44,897 bases of DNA, from the NCBI GenBank assembly GCA_900095095.1, contig FMBT01000580.1, positions 1-44,897 of the forward strand, given 5' to 3'. The position numbers and the translations under genes are program-made. The stretch is from Fragilariopsis cylindrus CCMP1102. Its lineage: Eukaryota; Bacillariophyta; Bacillariophyceae; Bacillariales; Bacillariaceae. The notes beneath the pieces are model-generated. The model did not search any database. It saw nothing but the letters and a program-made list of their open reading frames with translations, and was not told the origin of the DNA. Positions 11,181-22,456 of this stretch are shown one piece after another; position 1 is the first letter of the stretch; each line of letters starts with the position of its first letter.

Positions 11181-12357
11181 TTAATTGGCAACGATCTCTT
11201 CGTCTTCTTCTTCTTCCTCCTCTTCTTCCTCCTCGTCAGGATTTTCTGCCTTGAATATGGCCAGTTGCTCAGCTCTCTTTGTCTTCAGGTGAGTTGGCAT
11301 CTCAAGTTCTCGATCGAAAAGAATATAACCAATACCTTGAACCAGTTGTAGTTCTTTAACCAGAAGATAGGCATCGCATCACGTGATTCGTGTTCCATAT
11401 GTTCATCGATTTCAGTATCGTTCTTGAACGCATAATATCTGAGATGATGTTCGGTGGTTTTAATCACAATCTTGGAATGGAATCGGAAGACAAGACTCAT
11501 AATTAGCGATAGAGGTGGCAAATTTCCATGAAAATATTCCCCATGATGGTACACCATACACCGTCCATCCGGAAGTGATTCAAATCCGAAGTTGGTGATC
11601 ATATCCCACATGGTAAAATTTCCACCGAAACATTCATTCTTAAAACGTTCTCTCTTGTTGAACCATTGAGCATCTCCTTCATCTCCGTCGTCTGAGCTAT
11701 CAGAAAATACCATAGAAACAAGTAATTCTCCGAATGGTAGACCCTGTGAGTGGACTGTTCCTTCATCGTCGAAGTAACTTCCACGCATCATTAATTGACC
11801 CATGATTGGTAAAATACAGTAAAGATCCTATGATACATAAATTAATAAACAAATATATTGTAAGTGAGAGGTGAATTCCGAGTGAATAGAGAATAATTTA
11901 GTGAACGTCCTGTAATTTTATTATATATCCTATCATATCATATCAATAAGAATTTTGTATCTACGTACCATAAAGTTCTCACTACCGTAAAAATCAGCGA
12001 GATCGTCAGGATCACATTCAAGGATGAATCGTTTGTCATAAAAATTATCTTCATTACCGTAAATAGATTGTACAACACCGGTAGTAACGACTAGACCACC
12101 AAGAATACTCTTCCAATGGGTCGTAATGGTTTTAAGGCATTGCGTATTTTTTCAGGATCCGGACGAGAAATGAAAGTTCGAATCTGCGAACGAGCAGCTC
12201 CTACTCCAGCGGAGGATGTGATGCGTCGTCGTCGTGACTGCTGCGTTTCCGGTACTAGGAATCGACCGAAAAAAGTAGATGTACGTTGCGATACCAGAAG
12301 GGAGGATGATCCCTTCTTCGACACAAGGCGAGTAGTACAGGCGGCTGCGGAAAACAT
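11181..12357 (-). CDS. probable organelle-targeted membrane protein, unknown family, one intron
   Basis: The N-terminus (12357 down) is Arg/Ser-rich without acidic residues and ends in RTFISRPDPEKIRNALKPL, like a mitochondrial presequence. After a frame change near 12105 comes a short hydrophobic segment (SILGGLVVTTGVVQSIYG). The first exon continues through NEDNFYDKRFILECDPDDLADF. An intron at 11828-11968 (GTACGT donor, ATAG acceptor, 141 nt, phase 0) leads to DLYCILPIMGQLMMRGSYFD and a 170-residue globular part ending IFWLKNYNWFK. One more base slip near 11330 leads to GYILFDRELEMPTHLKTK and an acidic C-terminus (stop 11181). I do not recognise the family. Predicted location: inner mitochondrial or plastid membrane. 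Confidence 0.55.
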
Positions 12358-12940
12358 TCTTCACAGTGTTTGCTCTTATGAGTACTTATATGGTAAAAGG
12401 GTATGACTTTGTCGCTCCTACTGTCCTTTTTTACTGATAATACAGTAGAGTCGATAATTTTTGTAAAGAAATTTGCGCTATGCATTTTTACGATCGGCGA
12501 AGTTCTTCTTCATCGACTTGGGGGGTGAGTATTTTTGACTATTGTTATTTGTGGACGAGAAAGCATTTCAACGCATGACACGTCGACGAATTCCCCCAAA
12601 GAAAAAAAACAAATTTATGACTGACTGACTCACCCGACCCGTGACTTGAGTTGATTGTTTGAACGTGTAACTAGTCGACTGAGTCGAAGAAAAAGAGGTC
12701 AGAAAGGATGCCACGTTTGAAAAAAGAGGTCAGAACAAAAAATCTTGCCACCAATAAGAAGTTGATTTGCGCATATCATCTGTCCTTTTGGATTTGGGAT
12801 ATCATCAGCTTTTTATAACGTGGTAATGTTCAATCATAATGTTGCTATCAACGTTGACACAAGCACCACTGACGACGAGTGTGGATGGGAAAGAAAGAAA
12901 AAGAAAAAGAAGAAAGGAAGAGAGAGACAAAATTAATAAT
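12358..12940. other. intergenic between divergent genes
   Basis: Likely bidirectional promoter region. It includes a TGACTGACTGACTCAC run at about 12618-12633 and, close to the plus-strand gene, a purine-rich AAGAAAAAG stretch (12888-12930). The frame opening at 12839 joins the downstream gene, but I prefer the later ATG at 12941. Confidence 0.45.
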
Positions 12941-13536
12941 ATGTTGACAATAAAAAGCACTAGATGCTATCGGGGTATTCCTATCCTTCTTCTTATTACG
13001 GCGGCGGCGGCAGCATCATTTGTAATTTCCAAAGTTTCGTCATTTGCATTATTTGCTCCAATAATTCAAATGGCAAACATTCTAATAATAATTATGTATT
13101 AACACCACCATCCACCGGATCGTTGAATAATAAAATAGTAACGTTATCGGCATATCGGCATCATCATCGGCGACCACATCATCGATGGCAACTTTAAATG
13201 AGGAAACAACATGGAACTTTCGAATGGCTTTAAGCAATCTTCCCACCGAAAAAGGTAAAAAGGCGGGTGTGGATGGAATCTTTGCTATTCAAGCGAAATT
13301 TATAGAAGAACCAGGGTATGAACCTCCTCAAGGTATCATTCAACAGATTTTTGAAGTAGCATCATCATCATCAGAAGAAGTGGTCGAAGTAGAACAACAA
13401 CACCAGAAGAAGATGGAGTAGACACAAGTCTTCCGACCACCACGCAAATGACGATTAAATCTGGTCGATGGACTTTATCGGAAGATCCCAACGACCGCAA
13501 GGATAGTTTATGGTAGGTTTTGTGCTGCTCATGATG

Positions 13537-13581
<45 letters not shown>

Positions 13582-14086
13582 TGATGTGTATATATACTCT
13601 AAATTTCTGCCATCTTGTATTATACTATAAACTTTCCTGACTTCTGATTCTTTCATTATTTTTCCTGTTTACCGCAAACTTATGGGGGTCATTCATCATT
13701 GAACTAATACACTATGACTTGATTTGATTTGATTGCGATTCTCGATGGAATATATTAGGATTTGGGGTCTATTTAAGGAACCATTGTACCCGTTTTTACT
13801 GTTGAATTTTGAAATTGATCGAATTTCTTTGCCAGGAGGGGAAGATGATTCCATTAAACCCTTCCAACTGTATGCACAAGTGAATCACAAACGTGGTGAG
13901 AACGGAGAAGTGATGTTGGATTTAGTATCGGATATTAATATCAGAGAAAAAGAATCCTTTAAAGCTGATCCATTTGGTGCGGCAAATGTCTTGATAGATA
14001 TCGATACTTCCATTGGACAGCTACAATTGCAAGCTATGCCATATAGACGACGACAATCTTCGATGAGCAAAAACATCTCTAATTAA
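12941..14086 (+). CDS. plastid-targeted conserved protein, unknown function, one intron
   Basis: I chose the ATG at 12941 because it opens a signal peptide (ILLLITAAAAASFVISKV) followed by SSFALFAP, matching the diatom plastid motif. After frame slips near 13075 and 13185 the mature part begins near TTWNFRMALSNLPTEKGKK and continues to GYEPPQGIIQQIFEV. A slip near 13400 leads to GRWTLSEDPNDRKDSL. The intron at 13513-13758 (GTAGGT donor, ATTAG acceptor, 246 nt) splits a Trp codon and joins IWGLFKEPLYPFLLLNFEI. The rest (SIKPFQLYAQVNHKR, ESFKADPFGAANVLIDID) is intact to the stop at 14086. The pattern W-x-L-S-E-D-P-N-D-R-K-D-x-L-W-I-W-G-L-F looks like a conserved algal family, but I cannot name it. 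The intron holds an (AT)n tract. Confidence 0.65.
13538..13576. repeat. (AT)n microsatellite inside an intron
   Basis: About 39 nt of uninterrupted AT dinucleotides within the intron of the plastid-targeted gene. Its length is likely variable and hard to sequence. Confidence 0.9.
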
Positions 14087-14371
14087 ATCATTAACCATTT
14101 TTTCAGAAGTTAAAAGCTAACAAAGGCGATATTCAATAGTGCAAACTTTAGCGTGCTACGACTGCATCTGTTATTTTTAAGTTATTTGTAAATGACAAAA
14201 AAGAAAACGTCATATGTTTGACGGCTACCGAAATGACGACCAAATCATTATCCTCGTCATTTTAACGCATCTAATGTATTGTTATCTGTTATCACGCATT
14301 TATTTCAAAGTGTTCGAACGATGATGTTTGTTCAGAAGAGCCTGTTCGTCTTCTTCTGGAATATAAACACA
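14087..14371. other. short intergenic, convergent 3' ends
   Basis: Space between the plastid-targeted gene and PDCD5. Nothing is recognised beyond AT-rich 3' sequence. Confidence 0.5.
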
Positions 14372-14803
14372 TTAAACGTCATCGTCATCATCATCATCGT
14401 CATCTGAATCCAACGAGTATCGTTTGCGTTGAATTTGAATACCACTACCACCATCAGCATTTCCTCCCTGTTGTCCCTGCTTGGCACGCATACTTCGTTC
14501 GAGGATCTCGATGAGTTTTGCTTCATTAATCTTCCCCGGTAACTTTCCTTGTACGGCCATGCTGACAATCATATTCTCCAAGGATGTCGCTCTTTCTGGC
14601 TTGACCATTTTAATCCTTCCTAACCGTGCGAGTGCCTCATGATCTAACGCTTGTTCTAGAATCATTTCTTTTTGTTGCTGTATCTGTTGTTGTTTTTGTT
14701 GGGCTTCTTGACCACCACCACCACCGCCGCCGCCGTTAGGATCGGAGCGAGAAAACCCCTCAGGCACTTCGTTACTTGCAAAATTGTCCATTTTAGCTAC
14801 CAA
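14372..14803 (-). CDS. PDCD5: PDCD5 family protein (programmed cell death 5 / TFAR19)
   Basis: Intact 143-residue frame, a little longer than the animal protein (about 125). After a Gly-rich run (NGGGGGGGGQEAQQ) comes a Gln-rich helix, then the family core LEQALDHEALARLGRIKMVK, PERATSLENMIVSMAVQG, and KINEAKLIEILERSM. The C-terminal part has the expected IQIQRKRYSLDSDDDD end. The family forms a compact helical bundle with a basic nucleic-acid-binding surface. In animals it acts in apoptosis and with the CCT chaperonin and TIP60; its role in algae is not established. Start could be the Met at 14803 or the Met at residue 5. No intron and no frame break. Confidence 0.93.
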   Translation of the reverse strand: MVAKMDNFASNEVPEGFSRSDPNGGGGGGGGQEAQQKQQQIQQQKEMILEQALDHEALARLGRIKMVKPERATSLENMIVSMAVQGKLPGKINEAKLIEILERSMRAKQGQQGGNADGGSGIQIQRKRYSLDSDDDDDDDDDV

Positions 14804-15741
14804 GCTTAGTGTTTGCTATTATCTTATTCTATTTTCGTAAGAACAATTAATATTTTAGTTGTTGTTTGGTTGTTAGTGTTTTTGTATTCAGTACTGAATA
14901 CAAAAACACTAATCAAGAACGCTAAATTCAACCATCATTATGACGTAAAAAGCACTAAGAGAAATTAGCACGCAGAAAGCACTAGTAAGAGAATTGTGAA
15001 TCAAAATTAATTTTGGCTGTTAATTACCTGCTACTAGTAAATTACATGTGGTTTATGTGAAGATAGCTAACCTCCCTAAATCTAACAAAAAATACAAAAT
15101 AAGCACAGTAGTACTGTTACGCTTCACATGGTACTCCTCAGAAGATCTTTCACCAGAATGGAAGTACTACTAGCTATGTTAGATACTGCCGTGTTTGAGA
15201 ATGCATCCAAGTGAAGCAAACCAAAAAAAATGTGATGAATCACACAAACTATGATCTCTTTATTACTATTATAGTTAATCAAGGTACATGCTATTATGTT
15301 TTTGTGCTGGCATAGGTTTGGTATCATACAAAGGGGATACACTAGATGCTATACAGTACTTTTGTATGTATCCTAACCGATAATATGCATCATACACATA
15401 TCTAAATAAATATTCTTACTTTAAAACTTCAATTACGATATAGCATTTGGAAAGGAATGTTATCAATACAATAACGCTGGCTCAAACCATCAATTTTTAG
15501 GTTAAATTACTTAATCAAAAGCTACACACGCTACTCAGCTAATAGTAAATAGTTGACTCCATAAAGGCAGAAATGCAATCATTATTATCCCTATACTAGT
15601 ATACGACTCTTTGCTTGCCAATATTTGTCGTTGAATCAACGGATACACGATGTGATACCTGTCATTACAAAGGATTTGTTTAACTCAGAGGATGTTTGAC
15701 TATATAGCTCAATCAGGATAAAAAATTACCCGGTTGTTAAC
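14804..15741. other. intergenic with a perfect palindrome
   Basis: About 940 nt between PDCD5 (divergent start) and the end of the SEN1-like gene. No coding region recognised; an open frame at 15124-15342 has no support. The 40-bp palindrome at 14873-14912 lies about 70 nt upstream of the PDCD5 start. Confidence 0.5.
14873..14912. repeat. perfect 40-bp palindrome (20-bp arms, no spacer)
   Basis: The left arm 14873-14892 (TTAGTGTTTTTGTATTCAGT) is the exact reverse complement of 14893-14912. There is no loop, so the DNA could extrude a cruciform, or a transcript could form a near-perfect stem. It sits in the promoter-proximal region of PDCD5. It may be an inverted duplication, a miniature-element footprint, or a foldback assembly artefact. 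Confidence 0.9.
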
Positions 15742-18700
15742 TCATAGACGTGGACGCTTTCGTTTTCTCGGATCGTTGGAATTGTGATTTAATCTAGGGT
15801 CGTTTCGCTCGTTACCCTGAGCCTGAGCAGCAGCTACTCTTGGATCAGTCAATATTGGTGGTGGTGGTGGTGGAGGCGGTGGTGGCGGAGCAGATGCAAT
15901 ACCGGAAGAAGTAAAACCCAAGGGAGCTGGTGGAGGTGGCGGCGGTGGTTGGGGCTGACCATTAGAATTTGCAGTGTATATACCAAAAGAGTTAAATACC
16001 AAAGGAGGTGGGGGTGGTGGTGGTGGCGGCGGTGGTTCTGAAAAGTTTGTCGTAGGAGGAGGTGGTGGTGGCGGTGGCACTGAAAAATGTGTTGTATAAG
16101 ATGGTGGTGGCGGGGGTGGTGGAATGGAACTATTTGAGGAAACAGAGTTGGAAGGAGGATCATTATTTCTCTGAAAGTATGCCAAATGATCTTTGAAATT
16201 TGACCCACCTGAAGGAAGTGGTTGAGGTGGGGGAGGTTTTTGAATTGACGGACTTCCAACAAGCCTCCATTCGTGAACTGGACCAAAGCTTGGCTTTCCT
16301 TTATTCCCTTTAGACTTGTATTTATTTTTAGGTTTGGGAACTGTAACAACAGCATTTGTATCGCGGGCATGTTCCACAAGATCTTTCCAGTAAGGGTTGA
16401 CGACAATTGATTTACACCTTGCAATCACAAAAAGGAAGTGTTTCGCTCTTGTCAAAGCTACGTTCATACGTCTAACGTCGCTAAGAAATCCAATTCCATG
16501 ACTGCCAGCTGCTCGAACAGCAGAAAAAATTACAATGTTAGCCTCTCTACCCTGAAAAGCATCAACTGTGTTTACCTCGACATGTTTTGTGTAATCCTTT
16601 CCTAGCAAATCGCCAAAACACCTACGCAACAAGCCTGCTTGTTGAGAATAGGGTGTAATAACCGCTACACGAGAAGAAGCCGACAAGCCACCTGTGATTT
16701 GCTTTAAGGAAGTATACAAATGAACGGCTAAATGAGCTTCGGTTGAATTTGATAAGCTGGTTCCTCCACGCTCTTCTTGAGAGTCCAAGTCAAGAATTGT
16801 AAAAGGCTGAAATGCTGGTACTCTGGAGGTTATTACTCTTACTAAGGGATTTCCGTAGTCTGATTTGCTGACATTTGGACCGTCTTTGAGTGCTCCCTTG
16901 TAAAATATGTGCCGTGGAAAGTGTGAAATTTTTGGGTGCATTCGATATTGTTCGTTTAGCATGTATATTTTTTCTCCGGCTTCCTCGAGTCGTTGGAAAA
17001 GACTCCTATCGTATTTAGAATTTTTCCGGACACATTAAAAATGGTAGCAGGTAGTTGTTGCGGATCTCCAACCATTACGCAATGACGGGAGCCTAACTGC
17101 ATAGCCGCTAGTGTAGCTGGTTCGACACTTTGTGCCGCTTCGTCGATCACAACCACCTCAAATTTATCAACGCCATCACTCAGTGCTCGACTTCCAGCGG
17201 TTCCAAGCGTAGTCATAACAATATGTACAGAATTCAGAACGTGCATCTCAAGATTCTGTTTGACTTCAAAGTGCCTTTGTCCGTTCCCCACTGATCCTTT
17301 TATAATCGTCGATTGTTCTAAATTACTCTTGATGGTGAAGAAATTCTCAACGAGTTTTACTATTCTTGACATATAATGTTTATACTCCGGCATGGACCGT
17401 GCTGGGAACTGAGCCTGTCCTGGCTCTGGAGGAGGAGGACACTCGAACGTTGTAGATTGGTCTTGGTGATTCACAAAAAACACTCGTCCTGTTTCATCGA
17501 AGGAATCTTCATCGACCCGGATTTCCCAAACCTGGGCCAAAGGCCAAGGTGATGCATTACTAATTGCATGAATTCTCTTTCGGCATTTTACTATATCAGA
17601 AGAAATCCGTTGTATTTCCATTTTGAAGCCTTGAATCGAATTGTCCAATTGCTGTGCATCGGAGTTCTCAGATAAGATCTGATCAACTTTAGTTTCTAAA
17701 GCGACGTCTTTCACAGAAGCGGACTTTCCAACACCTACTCGAACAATTGATGGATTATACCGTTTTCCACTCCCGTCGACAAATCCGTCTTCCATGATCT
17801 TCAAAATCACATTATCTACGGCTGCATTGGATGGAGCACATACCAATAGTCTAGGTTTTGCCCTTCGTGCTATATCTAAAGCCGTCTGGCGGTTTCCAGT
17901 TTGAATAGCCATAATGTTCCGTACTTGATCATAGTATTTATTGAATTGTCGTATATGTAACGCATTTAATATATTAACTAACGTTGTAGTTTTTCCAGTT
18001 CCCTGGAATGGATAGAAATAAAGAGAAATTAGTTAGTCGTGAGATCGTGCTTTTCCCGTATTGGTAACATCAGCTAGCGATGCTATAATCTGTAAAGCAG
18101 CAGCAGGAATGATAATAATATGAATATGAATATATACGTACCGGTGGTCCTTTGATCAAGGTAAAGCCACCATCACCATATCCCTGTGAGGAAGCGGAAA
18201 TAGCATGGAGCTGAGAAGCATTGAATTTTTTCTGTGCATATTCAGTGAATCCCTTTCCTAGGGCGTCTACACCTCCCATACTTTTTATTAAGGCCTTTTT
18301 ATTGCTATGTTGAAGATCGGGATTGTTATCACCATCCTTTAAAGAAGCCTTAGTATTGCTTGATCGCGTTCTCTTGCGATCATTAATATGCGTACCTAGC
18401 AAATAGTGTTTCAGTGGGATCGAATCGACACTGGCCAATGCCGTAAATTCACGTAACGCTGTTATATTGGAACCGATTTTAAGAACAAACATTTCCCCAC
18501 CACCAGACTTAACACTACCCACTTGTGCCCATTTCCGTTTGGACACCTTGAGGATAAGACCATGGACTCCCCCTCTATGAGTCTCAGCATGGCCTACAAT
18601 ACATGCATGTTTAAAAATCTCTGAATCAGCGTCTTCTAGATCACCATCGCGTTGCCGTCCGCCACCTCCCCGATTACTTTGGAAAGAAGATTTTCAACTA

Positions 18701-19397
18701 TATCCTTTTTGTCGACTGGTACTAAACAACAAATATCGTGAGGATAGAATTGGAGTCTATTATGCTGATTACTTCTCCCCTGATTCTCTGGGATCTTTAG
18801 AATGACTTGGCAAGAATCAAGAATATCGGAGAAATAATCCACGTTCGTGTTGTTCCTACCAGTTTTCCAAGTAGTTTCTACCTTTACCAATACAAATGGC
18901 GACGTGTTGCGGTTTCCTCTCGTCTGACCACATTCTGTCACAACATCGGAAAGAAGCTGGGCTTTACATTCGGCGATACACAGTGGTGCCCAAACAGAAA
19001 CATAATGCCGGGCATTGATAAAAGTATCAGGAACGACTTTATGCTGTTCTTTTTTCTCCTTTGCATCGTCACCATTTTTATTGTTATTCTTATTGTTATA
19101 GTTGTTGCTTTCAAGTTGTAATTTCGCTAATTGTGCCACAAAGTCCCAGATCCTTATTTTTTTCCAGAAATCCTCAGGAGTTATGTCAGATGTAACCGAC
19201 GATGACGACCACTCATCTATCTGGCCTGCGGTGACTGTAGCAGCGTTCTGAACTAGATTCGCCAGTCTTTTCTTGGAGACTTTTTTAGCGGTATCGGCGT
19301 TATCATTGTCCTGGTTGTTTAATTTTCGTTTTCGCGTTGTTTTAAGATTATCATCATTCGATTTATCATTGGCATCACCGTTGACTTCACCTTTTGG

Positions 19398-19428
<31 letters not shown>

Positions 19429-19769
19429 TTATCCTCTGGCTTCACTTCTTTCAGGGCCTTCGCCTTGGCCCGTGCTGCTGCCATAACGGCAGCTGGCGAT
19501 GGTCGTTTGTATGATTTATGAATTCCCATTATAACCTTTTTCTTTTCGTTACTTGCTCCTTTTGATTTTGGGGGAGTTTCTTCGGTCAAGTCGATTACGG
19601 CTGATGGTTTGCTTGAGGATTGTTTGCTGAGACGAGGACGCTTTTTCGACGACGCTACCGCTGCCGCCGACGATGATGATGAAGAGGTTGAAGTAGCAGC
19701 AGGTCTTTTGCGACTATCACCGCCATTATTAGAACCAGTTGCTTGACTCGGCCTTTTCTTTGCCATCAT
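15742..19769 (-). CDS. SEN1/senataxin-like SF1 helicase with inserted WW domain and polyproline tail
   Basis: UPF1-like superfamily 1B helicase; SEN1 relatives unwind RNA/DNA hybrids and act in transcription termination. The N-terminus (19769-18640) is Lys/Ser-rich with poly-Asp and nuclear-signal-like runs. After a slip near 18680 it continues as RGGVHGLILKVSKRKW. Helicase motifs in order: Q-like FNASQLHAISA; Walker A GPP/GTGKTTT, split exactly by the intron 18003-18141 (GTACGT donor, TTCCAG acceptor); Ia VCAPSNAAVDNV; II VVIDEAAQSVEPA; III VMVGDPQQLPAT; IV NEQYRMHP; V NTVDAFQGREANIVIFS; VI MNVALTRAKHFLFVIA. A one-base slip in an A run (about 17029) separates the two helicase halves. Between Ia and II is a WW-domain insert (about 17430-17530). 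The C-terminus (about 15840-16260) holds five poly-Pro blocks and ends in a basic NDPRKRKRPRL. A nuclear location is expected. Confidence 0.93.
15840..16260 (-). other. polyproline (FH1-like) C-terminal region of the SEN1-like protein
   Basis: Five blocks of 7-12 consecutive prolines separated by short Ser/Thr/Phe/Gly linkers (e.g. SYTTHFSV, LVFNSFGIY, LGFTSSGIA). Such tracts are ligands for WW, SH3 and profilin. They read as GGT/GGC/GGA repeats on the plus strand. Confidence 0.9.
17430..17530 (-). other. WW domain inside the helicase core
   Basis: Within the SEN1-like protein, VWEIRVDEDSFDETGRVFFV followed by NHQDQSTTFECPPPPEP matches the WW pattern: first Trp, Gly-Arg-x-aromatic-aromatic-x-Asn-His, Thr-Thr, and the final Pro. 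The second signature Trp is Phe. WW domains bind proline-rich peptides. It sits where UPF1-like helicases carry their 1B/stalk insertion. Confidence 0.75.
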
Positions 19770-21256
19770 TCTGCTATTAATTTTTGTCGTTCCAAGACAT
19801 CTTTTTCTTTATTATTACTAGGCATCGTTGCTAATTTCTTTTTGTTTTCTGTAACTATAGATCTGGTTTGAGACAGCAACCAGCCTGACGAAAATGAAAG
19901 CTTAATCAATAAACTAGGCTAATATCATTGATTTAGTTTAGAATACAATGGACACACTCATGTAGGACTACTTTAAACTTGAAATGTAACTTATGATTAT
20001 GGTGTTAAGATCGATGATGATGAGTGACATGATGTGAACTGATTTCTGATTTGATTTTGAGCGGGTTTTCGTGATTTACGTTTTGCAGTGAGTTTTGAAG
20101 TTGAGATTGACACCCCCCTTTTGGGACTCGGGGGCCTTTGGACACAAAAGAAAAATACCACTTTTATGTGGACTTCTCGATGTATTGTATGGACACCCCC
20201 TCTTTTCGTTCGCTCTCCGACTGACAAATAATACTTCTCATACTTACCTTAGAGACGCACGCATATGATCATGAAGGTATGTGGCGATTAAGTGGAGCTC
20301 CACAGTACACGTGTTTTATCATCCTTGTGGTGTGTAACACAGTGGGTACGTGATCCTTAATTAGTTAGGTCATTAGACTTACCTTTCTCTATAATTTTTT
20401 GTCAGGATTGTTGCGTTTACGCATATTTCCGCCCCCCCCCAAACCAATTCATTACCCCCCCATCATTATCAAATAATGATAATCTTATTATTTTATTTTA
20501 CCTACTTCCTTCCCACCTCCCCCATGCAAAAGCAAGAAGGGACCATGCTGCCAAGTATACCACATTGATTTGATACAATGGCTATAACCGGTGGTATGTT
20601 CTTTCTTTACAACTGGTGAAGAATGATTGTTGAAATATTTGACTCCGATATTGTTCTCCGCTCTGGCCTTTCGTTAATTAAGAAGGGATCGCGCGTAATC
20701 GGTCAATCCCGTGAAACTCAACTAAAGCTTTTTTTCTTCTTTTTCCATCGTAAACTTTATTATTTTCATTATTATTTTTTAATTACGTCCTAATGGATTT
20801 GACCATGGTGCTCCTTTTTAGACCATTTCTATTGAATGAAAAGAAACGAAACCATACTCATTCGAACAATCATCTCTAATACTACTGTTTCTCTTCATTT
20901 ATGATCCAAAGTCCTTTTTTTGAAGCCAACATATCATTTATTACTAAACTAGGACTGTTGGTGAAGCAGATAGTATCCTACATTCTTTTCCTGAAAATTT
21001 TACTGTGACGTTATCCAGTTCGAATTCCTTCAGTGAACATCGTCGGCATATACCTCTTGCTGGCTACCTAAAGTACCTAAAAATTTGATTAAACAGTGCT
21101 ATTAAAACTATCATTTGATATTATAATTGATGATGATGAGATGATACAACGTAGGATTTATTAGGAGTCTTAAATTATTTACTCTGTGATTAACTATTAT
21201 TGTAAAATATCCAGCCTCGAACTTTATCCGTCCTATTTCTTTTTTGTCATTATTGT
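19770..21256. other. long intergenic stretch, nothing recognised
   Basis: About 1.5 kb upstream of the SEN1-like gene and beyond the 3' end of the secreted-protein gene. It has C-rich patches (about 20110-20135, 20430-20460, 20510-20525) and AT-rich remainder. The 76-residue frame at 19997-20227 (-) has no support. I saw no tRNA or other RNA gene by eye. Confidence 0.5.
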
Positions 21257-21784
21257 CTAACAATTATCGCAGCTTGACACTCTTGTTGAATTCGGATAGA
21301 CATAACTTTTGATAATACAATAACCGTCTCCAGTTACTTGCTTATCCGATACCTCCCCCTTTTTATTAGCCGTATTAACGGGCAAGAGGAGTTTGGATTT
21401 TCCAGCACTAGCACAAGTTCCATCCTCTAGTGGATATTTATAATAAGATTGTAAGACATTCACAAAATGTTTCACTTCTTTGACATCTTCTTTTGCAACA
21501 CAGATTTCTTCGCATCCACCATTGTTTAGATAGAAACCTAATCCATGAAGGGTGACACAATCATCTGTATCACATGTAATATCAAGGTCCTTGAATATAT
21601 TACGATATTTCACTGTTGGAGATGGGGTAGGCGAGTCGTTACTACTACTGTTTTCTTCTTCGACCAATCCTCGCAAATTGGAACGGGTTGCAGACGAAGC
21701 CATTACACTTGTTGACGATGACGAAAGAAGCAAAATCATAGCAGATGATGCGATAAGAGAAAGGGATGAATTGGAGAACTTCAT
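21257..21784 (-). CDS. secreted Cys-containing protein, unknown
   Basis: Intact 175-residue frame with a clear signal peptide (SSLSLIASSAMILLL, likely cleavage after VMASSA). A Ser/Pro/Thr-rich linker follows, then a globular part with eight cysteines: ITCDTDDCVTLHGLGFYLNN, GGCEEICVAKEDVKEV, DGTCASAGKSKLLL, DGYCIIKSYVYPN, and a terminal SSCDNC. The even number suggests four disulfides. The spacing does not match a family I know. It is presumably exported or a cell-wall protein. A TRSNLRG stretch after the signal superficially recalls oomycete RxLR but does not fit that motif. The upstream region carries the 121-bp tandem array. Confidence 0.75.
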   Translation of the reverse strand: MKFSNSSLSLIASSAMILLLSSSSTSVMASSATRSNLRGLVEEENSSSNDSPTPSPTVKYRNIFKDLDITCDTDDCVTLHGLGFYLNNGGCEEICVAKEDVKEVKHFVNVLQSYYKYPLEDGTCASAGKSKLLLPVNTANKKGEVSDKQVTGDGYCIIKSYVYPNSTRVSSCDNC

Positions 21785-21915
21785 TCTATTGTATTTTTAT
21801 ATATAGTAGTCGATTATATCTGTTGTGGTTGCTGTTTTGTTCTTTTGTTCTTTTGTTTTGTGATATTAGTTACCATTATTAAATTATTACTATTTCTGCC
21901 ATGACAAAAGGAGTT

Positions 21916-22280
21916 TTGCCAAGATTGGCATATTATTATGAGCGAAACTGGTATGGAAGCAATATTATAATCTTCGGACCGGTAGCGATCTCGTATTGTT
22001 AGCAGTCCTACATACAGTAGTACCTGTTCCATAAAGTTGCCAAGATTGGCATATTATTATGAGCGAAACTGGTATGAAAGCAATATTATAATCTTCGGAC
22101 CGGTAGCGATCTCGTATTGTTGGCAGTCCTACATACAGTAGTACCTGTTCCATAAAGTTGCCAAGATTGGCATATTATTATGAGCGAAACTGGTATGGAA
22201 GCAATATTATAATCTTCGGACTGGTAGCGATCTCGTATTGTTGGCAGTCCTACATACAGTAGTACCTGTTCCATAAAGTT
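21916..22280. repeat. three tandem copies of a 121-bp unit
   Basis: Units start at 21916, 22037 and 22158, spaced exactly 121 bp, and end at 22280. They differ by only a few substitutions (GGAAGC/GAAAGC, ACCGG/ACTGG, GTTAGC/GTTGGC). Since 121 is not a multiple of 3, the open frames across it are not coding. Each unit contains an inverted motif TGCCAA-GA-TTGGCA and a conserved ACATACAGTAGTACC. It lies about 130 nt upstream of the secreted-protein start, so it may be promoter repeats. Confidence 0.95.
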
Positions 22281-22456
22281 CACACACGCAACCGGCAAGA
22301 TCCTGTGTAATCTAGCTTGGGGCCGATGAATTTTCCCTTAAATCAATACGCGTCAAAAGAGAACGCGTTTCGACCACCATCCTCCCTAGTCTCTTCTTTG
22401 GAGTATTGCAGGAGAGTTTGTTCGAATGATTCAATTATAATCAGTGGAACTGATCT

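Noticed and set aside
19997..20227. 76-residue minus-strand frame
   Set aside because: Basic low-complexity peptide without support in a long spacer.
21257..21784. RxLR-like effector reading of TRSNLRG after the signal peptide
   Set aside because: The motif is not Arg-x-Leu-Arg, there is no EER, and the Cys-rich mature part is unlike such effectors.
21916..22280. CRISPR-like array
   Set aside because: Units are 121 bp and directly adjacent with no variable spacers, in a eukaryotic context.
21816..22298. Overlapping minus-strand frames across the 121-bp repeats as a repeat protein
   Set aside because: 121 is not a multiple of 3, so each unit changes frame; the open frames are by-products of the repeat.
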